Origin: Hsuehochloa calcarea
Taxonomy: Eukaryota; Streptophyta; Magnoliopsida; Poales; Poaceae
Assembly (NCBI GenBank): GCA_036346395.1
Contig: CM070602.1
Coordinates: 15,261,098-15,325,097 of the forward strand
Reading direction: 5' to 3'
DNA length: 64,000 bases
A program made the translations under genes and the position numbers. Below are positions 54,076 to 64,000 of the stretch, piece after piece (within the stretch, counting starts at the first letter, position 1; the number at the start of each line of letters is the position of its first letter). The notes beneath the pieces are model-generated. The model was not told where the DNA came from. It ran no database searches and saw only the letters and a list, made by a program, of their open reading frames with translations.

Positions 54076-55285
54076 GACATCGGGTGCATCCTGGGCTCCT
54101 TCCAAGGTGACATGGTTGACACGGCCTCTAACCACGGATTGCGGCGCTCCTCCGGTTGACTAGTAAAAGGAAAGGCTCCTTGATTGTTACTTGGTGCTAG
54201 CGTCTTGGCTGGTGTAGCTCAAAGGTTCAAGCATACTGCAGTCACTATTCCCTTCTGAGGATAATGGTTGGCGAAGTGTCCTGGTTGGCGGCAGGTATAA
54301 CAGACTCTTTGTCCATTCTACTGATTGTTTCCTGGATTGGTGTTGACTGGAGTTGGGTTACAAAAGTTCTGAGTGACTGGACAAGGTGTTGAGGTTGGTG
54401 CAGGTGTCCTAAAAGAGTTTTGTGGTGGAAAACGAATGCACTATTGAGGAGCCATTCTTGTTTTCTGTTGAGACTGATGGCTTCCTTATTGAGCCATTCT
54501 GCGCTTACAGTTGTCCTCCAACTCTTTCCACTTATCCTCATGGATCAAAGATTTATTGACTAGCTCCTGAAAATCTGAAAAGGTATGAGCAATTAAGCCG
54601 ACTTGCAGTCTGGTATTCAGTCCTTTCAAGAAACGATTCTGACGAGGTTTGTCAGTTGCGACATCTTCTGCAGCATAACGGCAAGCTAAGAAAATTTGTT
54701 GAGGTAGTCGTTCACTGACATGCCTCCCTGCTTGAGAGCACGAAATTCGTCCTTCTTTAGGTCAATAATTCCTTCTAGCACATGATACTAGTGAAAAGTT
54801 GTTGAGAACTCTTCCCAAGTAACATTCTGTGGTATCTCATGTGTGGTATAGAAGTTCTCCCACCATTCGACAGCAATGCCTTCCATCTGATGTGTGGCAT
54901 ATAGAACCTTCTCATGATCGCTGCGTTGGGTGATCAGCAGCTTCCTTTCAATGACGCGAAGCCAATCATCAGCTTCTACTAGTGAAATATTCCCAGAGAA
55001 CATTGGTGGATGAGTCCTCATGAACTCAGCCAACTTGGACAGTCCATGGTGATTGTGAGTGGTTGGTGTACCATTGTTGTTGCTATTGTTCTGATTGTTG
55101 TTCATATTCTGCATCCGGTTCATCATTGTATACATCATCTGAGCTTTAGCTGCCATGAAAGCTCCAAAGTTCTGTAGGTCAATTGGGGGTGCCTATCGCG
55201 GAACTGCCCCTGCTGGTGTCTGATCATTCCCTTCCGATCCATTGGTTCCAGAACCACTGGCGGCGGTGTTGTGAGTCTGAACCAT
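54076..55285 (-). pseudogene. gag of D/G
   Basis: The start at 55285 (minus) gives MVQTHNTAASGSGTNGSEGN. One UAG stop follows near codon 36. The next frame holds DLQNFGAFMAAKAQMMYTMM, an Asn-rich stretch, LSKLAEFMRTHPPMFSGNIS, DDWLRVIERKLL and EWWENFYTTHEIPQNVTWEE, the retrotransposon gag domain. A shift near 54790 leads to KDEFRALKQGGMSVNDYLNK. Near 54250-54300 the zinc knuckle is CYTCRQPGHFANHYPQK, C-x2-C-x4-H-x4 with Tyr in place of the last Cys. It is the best-preserved gag of the chromovirus copies here. Confidence 0.85.
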
Positions 55286-56449
55286 TAGGTGAAAGCTCCA
55301 TGGGTTAGATAACGTAGCAAGCACAAGATAAGTTAAGAACTAATCGAGGGGGTAGATTAGACCCAACAAACACAGCTTCAAGAAATCAATTGAAATACTT
55401 ATATTAATATGGGTCTTAGCATAGCTACAACAAATGCCTAAGGGCCTTTGCAGCTCATACTGCACACAAGCAAATAAACGCAAACCTAACACACAAACTA
55501 CCGCCTAAAGGGTGACACTCCTAACCTTAAACTGGCTAAGCCTAAAAACTCAAGCAAACTACTCGATGAGGTAGCCTCCAAAGCCACGACGATGCTCCCA
55601 CCTGTTGTGGACTTGGAACCGCACTGGCATCCTTGTGAACTGATCTTGGTGCCCCGGGACTGATGCAGTAGGAATAGGCATCCCTGGTGCCGGCACAACT
55701 GGCTCCTCTGGCTCTGCTAGTTCCGCGGCTTCCTCTGGTTCTTCTTCTTCATAGCCTTCCTCTGGTTCTTCTGGCTCTTCCTCGTGCTCATGCTGGTCGT
55801 AGAAGGCTTCTTCTAATGTGGCGATCCTCTCTTCTGCCATCTACAGGGTCTCGTAGACACACTCCAACTCTGTGGCAGCTAGCTCCAAAGACTCCTCCTG
55901 GGTGGTAGCGAACTGAGCAAGGTGTACTACGGTGGTGTTGCTCTATCCGTCTGTAGATGGGTAACGTGTAGGAAGGTCCACTGTAGAGGCACAGGGATGG
56001 TAGCATAAAATTGTATCCTTAAGCGCTCGAGTGTAGATGTTGCAGATCCTCAAGATGGCAAGGTGTGACGATTCTTGAACTCCTTTGGTCCAAACGATCC
56101 TTCGGACTGAGATGTTCAGAGGGTGGCTGGCTTTGGTGTCCTTCCAAGCGTAGATGGTCAAACGGATCACTCTACAGTTTTGACCGTTCACAACACAGTT
56201 GGTGCCTCGGTGCATTGGTGGATCAAAGCCTCCGAGCACTTGCAGAAGCTTCCATAGTTCTGCAACAACTACAACCTTGTGCTCACCATAATTCTGAGGA
56301 TGAGACATTCAGCAATAGTTGAGTCAAGAGAGACATAGGAGAAGTTAAGCAGTTCGATTAATCTTGCAAGTTAATTTTTTTGCCTTAGAAAATAGTTTGG
56401 ACACTCTAAGACGGCTGATCTAACTAAGGTCAAGACCTACAGTCAGTAT
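55286..56449 (-). other. Leader of D/G
   Basis: Region between primer site and gag. A frame at 55559-55840 encodes an acidic stretch rich in Glu and Pro (EEPEEPEEGYEEEEPEEAAE), equivalent to leader sequence of the array copies, which is shifted there. It may be the 3' end of a leader ORF. No domain is recognised. Confidence 0.5.
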
Positions 56450-56463
56450 GGCTCTGATACCAT
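56450..56463 (-). other. Primer-binding site of D/G
   Basis: The minus strand reads TGGTATCAGAGCCA, 3-4 nt inside the LTR border, complementary to tRNA-iMet like that of the array elements. Confidence 0.88.
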
Positions 56464-56466
56464 CTC

Positions 56467-59400
56467 TATCGGGATCCAAAAATGCAATTCTGGACCCTTT
56501 GTGTATTCTGCACTAGTCTAGGATCACGCTAGTGCACACAGTGTCAACATAGATGAATATCGATCCACACAAGACGAAACAATAGAATAAATGAGTAATT
56601 TGAATAAAAATAGATGTTGTGACCTTATGATCGATTTTACATTTATTAAGCCTCACAGGCTGGCAATTAATAAATAAATAGCGGAACAAATAAACTTCAA
56701 CAAAGTCACATCAATTCACAGTCAACTGACTGGGATCATGACCTAATGATCAGCACATTCATAAAACTCTTCCTCAAAGGCAGGCGAAGACTCCTCCACT
56801 TATGTTGATTGTTTATAGCAAGTACACAACTGTACTCGCAAGTCATACAACAGAATGCAATTTATAGATGATGGCTTATTCCAAAGGAATGGCTTCTGTG
56901 GTTATTTTGCATAAAGTAATATTTGCAATTGAATACAAATAATAGATTGAAAAACATGTTTAAAATGAATAAACAATAATAGTTTGACAGTTGTTTTCAC
57001 AAAGACACAAAGCTTAATCAATTTATTTCACATAGCCATATGACTTAGATCACACAACTCCCTTCCCAAATATTTTATTAAAATCTAACCCTCGTGTGAA
57101 ATTTCCGAGCATGTCCATGACCACAGACGCGGTTATTGGAATAGATTGATTAACACTCTGCAGAGATTGTACACTTTACCCACACGATAAAATCAGTGTG
57201 GCTAGCACTAATCATAACAAAACCTTTTAGAAATTTTATCTCAAGCATTGACACTCCCGATGTGTTTTACTGCCAGCTAACCCACAAACAAAGCTAGTCC
57301 AACGCACACCGTTGGATAGGGAAGCGGCAAACCGTCCCGCGATGTAAGTCACCACTAAGACAGAAACACACCTCCACCCAGGCACAGAGCCTAACGTACT
57401 ACCTGAGTAGTCAATGTCGAGACTCGATAACTTACTAAATTAGGCTTGTCCCATTAGACATGTGGTTGTACGGATGGCTCAGTTCAATGGCGCACAAAGT
57501 TAAGTCCTTAATTGACCAAGGTAAGACTTTCAATTTCTAACTATGCCACAAAGATTATCATTCCCATGCACAAAACTCCACCATATCACTTAGTATCCAC
57601 CACTTTCCTCGGTCCAAATCCTTTCCCACCCTATTGTTTAAGTGCAACACATGTTATCACAAAGTAATAACACATAGCACACAGTTTTACACAAAGTTCC
57701 ATAGTCACTTAGTCGAATTTATAATTGCAACTCGAATGATATGTATGACTCGTAGTATGGCTAAGCAATACTATTCGTCTAACCAACCTACGTTGGTGCT
57801 ATCATAATACCAACTAATAATGAACTAACCTAGGGTGACAAAAGATCATGGTAGTACAATTAGGCAAGGTAGATATAATCAAATGGGTGAAAAGGTAACC
57901 CAAAGTACTTAAATAAATACTTAAAATAGAATGCAGTATTTTGAAACAAAGTAGTTTTGAAAACTGGGTTCAACATACTCAAAAGTATAACTTGTCTTGA
58001 AATAAATTAGTGTACTGGTCTTGGTCTTGATGAACTCTTTCATCTTCGAAATTCCTCGAAGTATCAACGTCTACTCGTAAACGAAAACAAATAAATAAAA
58101 TAAATAAATAATAGAGGAGAAAACTAACTTCAAAAATTAAATAAAAATCTCATAAAGATGGAGCTCGAATTTAGATGAATTTAGGGATTTGAATGGGCTC
58201 AAACGGAATTCGGATGAAGAAGATATGACTTTTGGAAGTTCAAAATCTAAAGAAAATACTCCAAAAGGAATTCGAGTACTGTTCATCGAGGACTGTGCAT
58301 CGAGGACTGTCCAACGAGCACTATACCAGTACTCGAAAGGAGTTTCGACCGCATGGTCGAAAGGCTTCGATTGCATAGTCGTGGAAAGATTACGACTGCA
58401 TGGTCGTTGGAGGCTTACGACCACCTAGTCGTAGAAAGGCTCTACGTTTCACGGGTTCACGGAATAGAGATCTGGCTGGTGGACCCCACATGGCATAGAC
58501 ACGGAGTATGGTGGACTAGGTTTACAACAGATCTGATTAGATTTTAGGGTTGCGGGGCGCTGACGCGGCTAATCGAGCAGACACGCGGACGGTTCAAGCA
58601 GATGTGGCGCAACACGTGTGCCCACGAGCGGATGTGGCGCAAAACGTGTGCCCACGAGCAGATGTGGCAGGACATGGTGGCCGACACATCAACAAAGCGA
58701 CGGCGAGGCTCGGGCTTAACCGGCAATGGCGAACGACGGCGCTTCGCTGGCGGCGGAGACGTGCACAGGGTAGAACAAGCTATTGCGCACATATCGGTAC
58801 TGGTATTGGCACAGAAGGTCGCTGGAGTTGGTCGAAGCGTGATGGCGGCGGCGAGCGCAGCAAATTTGTCGGCGACAACCACCATGATGTACTTGTGGTT
58901 GTGAAGGTGTGCTGGAGATAGCTCTGGTGACGGCGAAGAAGACAGTGTGGTCGACGACGACGAGCGGCGAATACGACGACGCAATATGAAGAAACGAGCG
59001 ACAGCGGTGGAAACACTAAAACTTACGATGCGACGACGCTATTGCTCGAGGGTGTGCGGCGGCTAGGGTTTCGGGACAAAGCTGTCGGTGCGGGGACCCA
59101 CACGTCAGCGAAACGAAGCGATGCAGCGCAGCCGAGTGGGCTGGCGCATGGAGAAAGCTAGACAGAGCGGGTTTCGGCCCATCACTGTTATGAGATTTTT
59201 AAAATAGATTTTCCTTTTTAGAAATTACAAAAAAGCAAATAGCAAATAGAAAATAGCAAATGAACTCAAAAAATTTCTAGAAAAATCTAGAAAATATATC
59301 CAAGCACATAGAACTCGAATAAAATAGTTTTGATAATTGTTGAGGTTGTCATTAATCATATTAAATTATTTTGATACTGAAAGTCCATGTTGAGCTTTAT

Positions 59401-59486
59401 TAAAAGTCAAATAAAATCCAAAGGTGAATTTTTCAACTACTAACTATTTAAAAGATTTTCAAAGATCAGAAAATTGGGATGTTACA
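56467..59486 (-). repeat. 5' LTR of D/G (3020 bp)
   Basis: In element sense it begins TGTAACATCCCAATTTTC (59486 leftward) and ends GGATCCCGATA, with TA instead of the usual CA. The two ends align with the array LTRs. The central GC-rich part (about 58540-59160) is largely different in sequence from that of the array LTRs, so D/G is an older or separate subfamily. CGCTC lies just right of it; the partner duplication is not present in the window. Confidence 0.88.
58343..58446. repeat. GTCGTA...TACGAC hairpin cluster in the LTR of D/G
   Basis: Units: TTTCGACC/GGTCGAAA-type pair, AGTCGTGG...TTACGACT, GGTCGTTGG...TTACGACC and AGTCGTAG...CTACG. The same plan as the arrays of Tat-like elements A and B, but in an LTR of another clade. 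Confidence 0.65.
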
Positions 59487-60297
59487 CGCTCCCTCCTCGG
59501 GACTCCGGCTCCTAGGAGGCCCGACCAAGCCCCATTCGGTACTCTGCGTTGTCCGCTTGTTTGGCGCTTGCTGCCTTGCTTCTACCTCCTAGCTACTCAA
59601 CTAGCCACCAAGTTGCCTCACCTGACGCCAGGTTACCTCGTGGAATCGTGCAGCACCGCCACCTAATGGCGTGAGAGAGAGAGGCCTCCGAATAGACTGA
59701 AAGCTATTAGGATGACCGGGTGAGACTCACTATACTTGATACAAATTTGGGTGGAGGATGTGTGAGAGTGTGTTAAAATCTATTATAAGTATAAATATAA
59801 AGTGTTCGACCCAATTATCTATCTGTGTGTATAATACTTGAACACCCATGAACTTAGTTGAGTCCACCCCTAATTCTTAAGATTATTAGGTCTGGACAAG
59901 TATTTTAGATCGTTCTTACATTAGATATAGGTGCTCGGGATTGAAATAGCCCCATATAGCTTTATAGATCGTAACTCGTAAGATCCCATGAAATGGACTA
60001 AGATCCTGACAAACTTGATCCCCTGTAGTCCAAAGCTTAAGATGTTCTTTGTCTTGGAAGTGTTGGAGCGAGCTTAGAATGTTTGTTTTTCATTCAACTC
60101 TGAGTAATTCATGCAGGTTTGATGTTTGTTTTGGAAAATGGAAGGTATATATGCACGCATGCAAAGGATCTAGAATCTTGATAGCCTAACCTTTAAGTAC
60201 ATCAAACCTGCATTAATCATGGTACTATATAGTACATTAATCATGTTACTATATAGTACTAAACCTAATTATCTCCTTTAACTCCTTTTCAGGTTCA
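59487..60297. other. Flank without recognised genes
   Basis: A GC-rich start (59487-59680) is followed by AT-rich DNA. The only frame of note (59424-59666) starts inside the D/G LTR and has no known features. Confidence 0.4.
60212..60259. repeat. Tandem 24-bp repeat with palindromic core
   Basis: ATTAATCATGGTACTATATAGTAC and a one-base variant (GT for GG) lie head to tail. The core GTACTATATAGTAC is a perfect palindrome in the first copy. Confidence 0.85.
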
Positions 60298-60538
60298 TAT
60301 ATAAACCACACAATCACTTTGGCTGGCTTAGATTCCGTTCTATTAATATTAATCCCTCTGTTTGACCCGCCCATAATCAGAGGAGGAGAGAGAAGAAAAA
60401 GCAATGGTAAGAACACAACATTCCTTCACGATAAGAAGGATCCTAGTAACCTTTTCCAAGCCTTAATTTGAACACAATATTTTTGTACAGCAGCGGGGTT
60501 ACCTAGATATAATTAGCAACTGGGTGTGTTCTGCATAG
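60298..60538 (+). other. Possible promoter, two-exon micro-ORF
   Basis: TATATAAA (60298-60305) precedes by about 100 bp an ATG (60404-60406) that is followed directly by a strong donor (GTAAGA). A T-rich TTTTTGTACAGCAG acceptor lies 80 bp later. Splicing at 60490 gives MQRGYLDIISNWVCSA and a stop at 60536-60538; the second CAG of the tandem acceptor would drop Gln. First exons with only ATG occur in some plant genes. I do not recognise the peptide and there is no further support. Confidence 0.25.
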
Positions 60539-61669
60539 TGTGTACACCTGAGTATTGTATTGTGATTCGATCAAAAGTAAAGGGTGTCAAAGGGGAATGA
60601 ATGTCTACGTGGATGAACTTGTGACGCTCGATGGTGTCGGCTAATCCCATCCTACGAGCCGCCTTCTGTTTATTTTACTGAGGAATGAAAGATCAAAGGC
60701 TCTGATTGGAATTTGGAAGTCAGTAGTGGCGTGCTACTAGTGGCTAGGAGTGGTATGCAACACAGGCCGACATACACTACTAGTAGTAGTAATAAACTTG
60801 TAGACTCGAGTGCGGAGTATGTAGTGTGGGTTTATTAGGAAAGGTGCGGGGTCCCCACATGCACGAGGCAACCACGGGGACCTTGAAAAGTTTCTCAAAA
60901 GTTACAAACAGCGGATATAGAGTATCATCGTGACACCGCTGTTTCTTCTTACCTAAATTCCCCATTAGAGTTGCACGCATAAAAAAAACAGCCAAACAGT
61001 TTTAGCAGATTTTCTACTTTTGCCATCTCACCAGATAATCAGCTAGTTAATGGGTCAGAGTAGTCTGACCAGGGACGGAGCCTGCTATAGGCTATGTCTC
61101 GGGCGGTCTAAATCTTCTATTACTTTGAATTTATAGTAATTTTGTAAAGAACTTTGATGAACTGTTGGTCATACGACCATGATGCACAATGGGAGGCCGT
61201 GTACGTCTTGGACCTCTGGATCTAAATGGGTTCTGTTGCCAGTACGATCTATCTGCCTGCCGCTGCTGCTCCACATCTCGCCGGCTGGCTTTTGCAGTCG
61301 CAAATTGCAGAATCAGCAGTCAAAACTCTTTCCCCTGCGGCACATGTTTATGCTCAATTACGAGTTTGATATATTCAATTTGGTTTAATACACTACTTTT
61401 CTAATTAAATATCTACAGAATGACACCTACTCTTGTGTACAGAGCAGCCGCGGCTTAGGAGTGAAAACGGAGAAACACTCACTAGTCTACACAACGGTAG
61501 GTACGGTCAGCATCGGACCGCGCATTCCACTGTTGCCCGGTGGTTTCCCGATTGTTGTATAGTCCAAGAACCTACCGAGTAGATACTAGAAAGGTTGAAT
61601 ATTAAGAATGTCTTGTTATATTAACTCGGTCACACGTTATTAGGTTGCGTGTATATAGCTTGACAATAT
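60539..61669. other. Flank without recognised genes
   Basis: AT-rich DNA with a few GC-richer patches. A CAGGGACGGAGCC stretch near 61070 resembles sequence common at plant DNA-transposon ends, but I found no inverted partner or target duplication. Short frames at 61179-61404 lack features. Confidence 0.35.
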
Positions 61670-62300
61670 GAGTTTGAGATATCTTATAAGTAAAATTGGG
61701 TAGCTCTGCGGAGTATAATCAATGGTATTCGGATACGTCGTGCTTCCGATTAATGAAATTGTGTTCATAGATGATTCCAATAGATGAGGCATAAGTGGAG
61801 ATTTTGAGATGTTCGAATGGTAATTGCAATTGTTGAGTAAACCTTTGATGTTATATTAATATAATTTTACTGTTTTAAAGATAAACTGTTTTAACTCAAA
61901 CGATGCATCCACATGTACTTAATATAGTAAACCCTAAACAATCCATTGAACTCCTGGCATGTAGTTAGTAGCTTTCCTATGTGGGTTGTTGAGTATGTTG
62001 TGTACTCAATCTTGCTATATTTTTATCAGAAAGCATATCAGAAGATTGAAGAATATCTTGGAGAACGTGTTAGTGTTGCAACCACACTCAAACTTTCATA
62101 TAGAAGTCTTTGGCTCTTCTGAACGTAAGTCAAACGTTTGGGTTTAAGATGCTTATTTTGTTAATACAAAATAGTCATTATGATATAATTTAATCAAAAT
62201 AATAATTTTTAACTGTTTGTGAGTAGATTTGATTCTATTTTACTTCGCAACTAAAATCCTAAACAGTTGCACAAACCTGATACTCACTATTCAAAAAGTA
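61670..62300 (+). repeat. Old LTR remnant, plus orientation, Del/Tekay-like
   Basis: Landmarks in order resemble the 3' part of the array LTRs: AGCTCTGCGGAG followed by ATCAATGGTATTCGGATA (61697-61735), then GAGTATGTTGTGTACTCAATC and TTGCTA (61990-62020), then TTATCAGAAAG and TTGAACGT-like blocks. Identity is low. Confidence 0.38.
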
Positions 62301-63650
62301 TAGTAACAGCGGTGGCTTATCGCTAGGCTTTGCCGCCAAGCCACTGCATGCATAGGTCGATCAGTCGTGGTCGATCCGTGTTGTATGGGATCTACTTATC
62401 TAGAAAAAAAAAATGCCCGGCGCCGGGCAAAGCAAAATTAGGTTTTAATTGCCTGGCCCCCGGCCCTACGCACGATTCCTTGCAAACCAAAAGGTTTGGT
62501 GGATCGCTCATCGTGCGTCGATGGTACCTCCACTCCACGATGGCAAAGTCAAAGCAGACCGAGTGGCTGCAGACCGATCCAGACGTACCCCAGACCCAGA
62601 GGAGAGCCAGGAGCCTTTCATCTCATCGTATCACCCACCATGCATGCAGAATTCACCGGCAGCCAACCCCAGCAGCTGGAGGGCCCCGTGCCGTGCTGTG
62701 CTGTGCTCGCTTGCTTTCTGCATTGAGGAGGAAGCTGAGCCGTTCATCGATCGTCCAATCAACCGCTTCTGATTCAGACAGGTCATGTCTCCCAATTCAC
62801 CGCGCGCCCCGGGGACTGTGACGGGTCACGCCAACGCCCAAGGGAAACCTGTCCTCCTACAGCTTCGCCGACGGCCCACTGCCTCGCTTGCGCTCTCCAC
62901 CCCGTCGCGATAGGTGATCCGGTGTACCGACGCAAGAAACAAGTAAAATTGGCTAATAGGCCCACCAACTGCTCAATCTTGGCCGAAAAGGGTAATCCTG
63001 CATTGCAGTTTTGGGCTGCATTTTCCCTTGCAGATTTCGACCGGAAGCAAGTATGCAACCCGTTTTCAGAGCTGTGAGGCCTTGGCCTGGCCCTAGTGTG
63101 GTGTGCAGTGCTGCCGTCGCCACGTCACTGGAGCAACACCTGCATGCAGTCAACGTGGCCAGGTTTGCTGGCATCTGTCAAAGTGTTCGGCAGACGTGCC
63201 CCAGATTAAGGCCACACGAGCAACCTCCATTATCCAAGAATCCGAGCAAGAATACGAATGTAAACTGTGCAGAGTGAAACTTCTGAGCTCGTTCGTTCAA
63301 GGACAAGCTGCCGACAACGACGCACACATTTATCCATGGGCAAAAGGATTCATTCAAAGCTCACTGTGTCAGCATCTTGGAGCACCCATCAATAGCAATT
63401 TTTTTCTTCCCATTTTGTGTCACTTTGACTCGAAGATCCGACGAAAACTGCGGGATATGTCGCTGTTAATTGGAGTAATTGCTGATAAGCGATATATACT
63501 CGCAGTAAGTAGTAACATAATTTTGCCCAGAAAAAGATGCATGGTATGCCATAAGGGATTAAAATCGTCTGCCGTTGCAACTCTAACGGCATGGCTGTAC
63601 CGTTATGAATCGAGGCCGTGGCTTTACCTCGGATGGCTAAGATAATCTTG
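62301..63650. other. GC-richer flank; two long frames without support
   Basis: Frames at 62330-62821 (163 codons) and 63103-63645 (180 codons) lack recognisable domains, a plausible codon pattern or conserved motifs, and both are crossed by equally long frames on other strands. I treat them as non-coding by default. Confidence 0.4.
62414..62429. repeat. Perfect 16-nt palindrome
   Basis: TGCCCGGCGCCGGGCA is fully self-complementary and follows an A-run (62403-62413). Confidence 0.95.
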
Positions 63651-63669
63651 GCTCACTATTGAGTACTGA

Positions 63670-63890
63670 TCACTTACTCCATCCTCAGCGGCGTCGACCT
63701 CGTCACCGCGCTGCCCGTGCCGTCGCCAGATGCACTAGCTCCCACCCACCACCCCAACGCAACGCACGACCGCGCGCGCCGTGCACGCTGTCGTCTCCAG
63801 CGTGCCGCGCGTCTGGGAAGTCGGGGGCGGTGAATGCGCCCCTCGCCGCGCTGATGGTGGACATGATCGGCGTGCCGTGTTGGAGTTAAT
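63670..63890 (+). pseudogene. Possible plant family-1 glycosyltransferase scrap
   Basis: One frame reads YSILSGVDLVTALPVPSPDA, another, after a shift, APLAALMVDMIGVP. The second resembles the PLAALVVDMF...ELGVP region in the N-terminal half of plant UDP-glycosyltransferases, with the residues between VDM and GVP deleted. The match is short and from memory of the family, so the assignment is weak. The GC content (over 65%) contrasts with the surroundings. Confidence 0.25.
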
Positions 63891-64000
63891 CCAAACTTCG
63901 TCAACATGTTGTTCGAGTCTTGTGAAGTAGTGGCATTTACGTATAGTGGAGATATGGCCTTACATGCATGTGCTAGTGGCAGGCTGTATGCATGCTATAG

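Larger units (their letters stand above)
24849..59486 (-). mobile_element. Element D/G: Del/Tekay-like chromovirus, minus strand, split by two insertions and truncated in integrase
   Basis: Its 5' LTR is 56467-59486. Internal parts are 53778-56466 (leader, gag, protease start) and 24849-30903 (protease end, RT, RNase H, integrase start). The two halves are separated by the array 30904-53777, whose flanking TCCAA duplication restores the protease-coding continuity. A second interruption is the hAT at about 25057-29440. Integrase stops at 24849, where an opposite-facing LTR fragment begins; no 3' LTR is present. Few CAG/CTG anomalies are seen in it, unlike the array. Confidence 0.85.

Noticed and set aside
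61060..61170. Possible MITE around CAGGGACGGAGCC
   Set aside because: No matching inverted terminus and no target duplication found.
62330..62821. 163-codon plus-strand frame
   Set aside because: No domain, no conserved motif, overlapping frames in other phases; composition explains the length.
63103..63645. 180-codon plus-strand frame
   Set aside because: No recognisable family; odd composition with scattered Cys and no support from promoter or splice signals.
1..64000. tRNA, rRNA, organelle-derived DNA or endogenous pararetrovirus
   Set aside because: No cloverleaf-like box A/B pairs, rRNA blocks, plastid genes or pararetroviral coat or movement motifs were noticed. All RT regions have the Ty3/gypsy order with integrase after RNase H.

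Overview
This window is intergenic, repeat-dense plant DNA, most likely from a grass. I base this on the retroelement families (Tat-lineage and Del/Tekay-type Ty3/gypsy elements with long LTRs, a SIRE/Maximus-like copia LTR), plant hAT transposons, and GC-rich CDS-like fragments. I found no intact host gene, rRNA, tRNA or CRISPR array. Almost everything is transposable elements nested inside one another. No taxonomic call below family level is justified.

Layout. (1) 198-2637 looks like a decayed long LTR in minus orientation, split by a 767-bp non-autonomous hAT element (1128-1894). (2) 2638-24007 is Tat-like element A on the minus strand. Element B (6780-20117, also Tat-like, minus strand, TSD AGAGG) is nested inside it. 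Both carry gag-side remnants, a tRNA-Asp-like primer site and, on the opposite strand next to the 3' LTR, an intron-bearing additional gene with the plant 'putative gypsy-type transposon' domain. A has lost protease, RT and RNase H. B keeps recognisable but frameshifted gag, PR, RT, RNase H and IN. (3) 24008-24848 is a fragment of a chromovirus LTR. (4) 24849-59486 is a minus-strand Del/Tekay-like element (D/G) with its 5' LTR at 56467-59486. It is split by a degenerate autonomous hAT (about 25057-29440) and by (5) 30904-53777, a plus-strand tandem array LTR-internal-LTR-internal-LTR of the same broad family. The array is flanked by one 5-bp TSD (TCCAA), and its third LTR contains a copia-type solo LTR (49394-51191, TSD CTTCC). 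(6) 59487-64000 is low-coding flank with an old LTR remnant, a possible two-exon micro-ORF and a possible glycosyltransferase scrap.

How the parts relate. The D/G element inserted first and was later hit by the hAT and by the array; the copia solo LTR is younger than the array. B is younger than A. No element appears able to move by itself as written, because every reading frame is broken.

Three signals stand out. First, near-identical copies (the three long LTRs, the two internal regions, B's two LTRs) differ mainly at CAG/CTG/CCWGG sites, by small scrambled indels rather than C-to-T changes. This looks like a methylation-linked base-calling artefact in a long-read assembly, and it may be the cause of many apparent frameshifts. 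Second, A and B (and an LTR of the unrelated D/G element) carry arrays of short hairpins built on GTCGTA...TACGAC whose arms change in compensating ways. Third, A and B each have a second polypurine-tract-like motif next to a strong hairpin, placed between integrase and the antisense gene.
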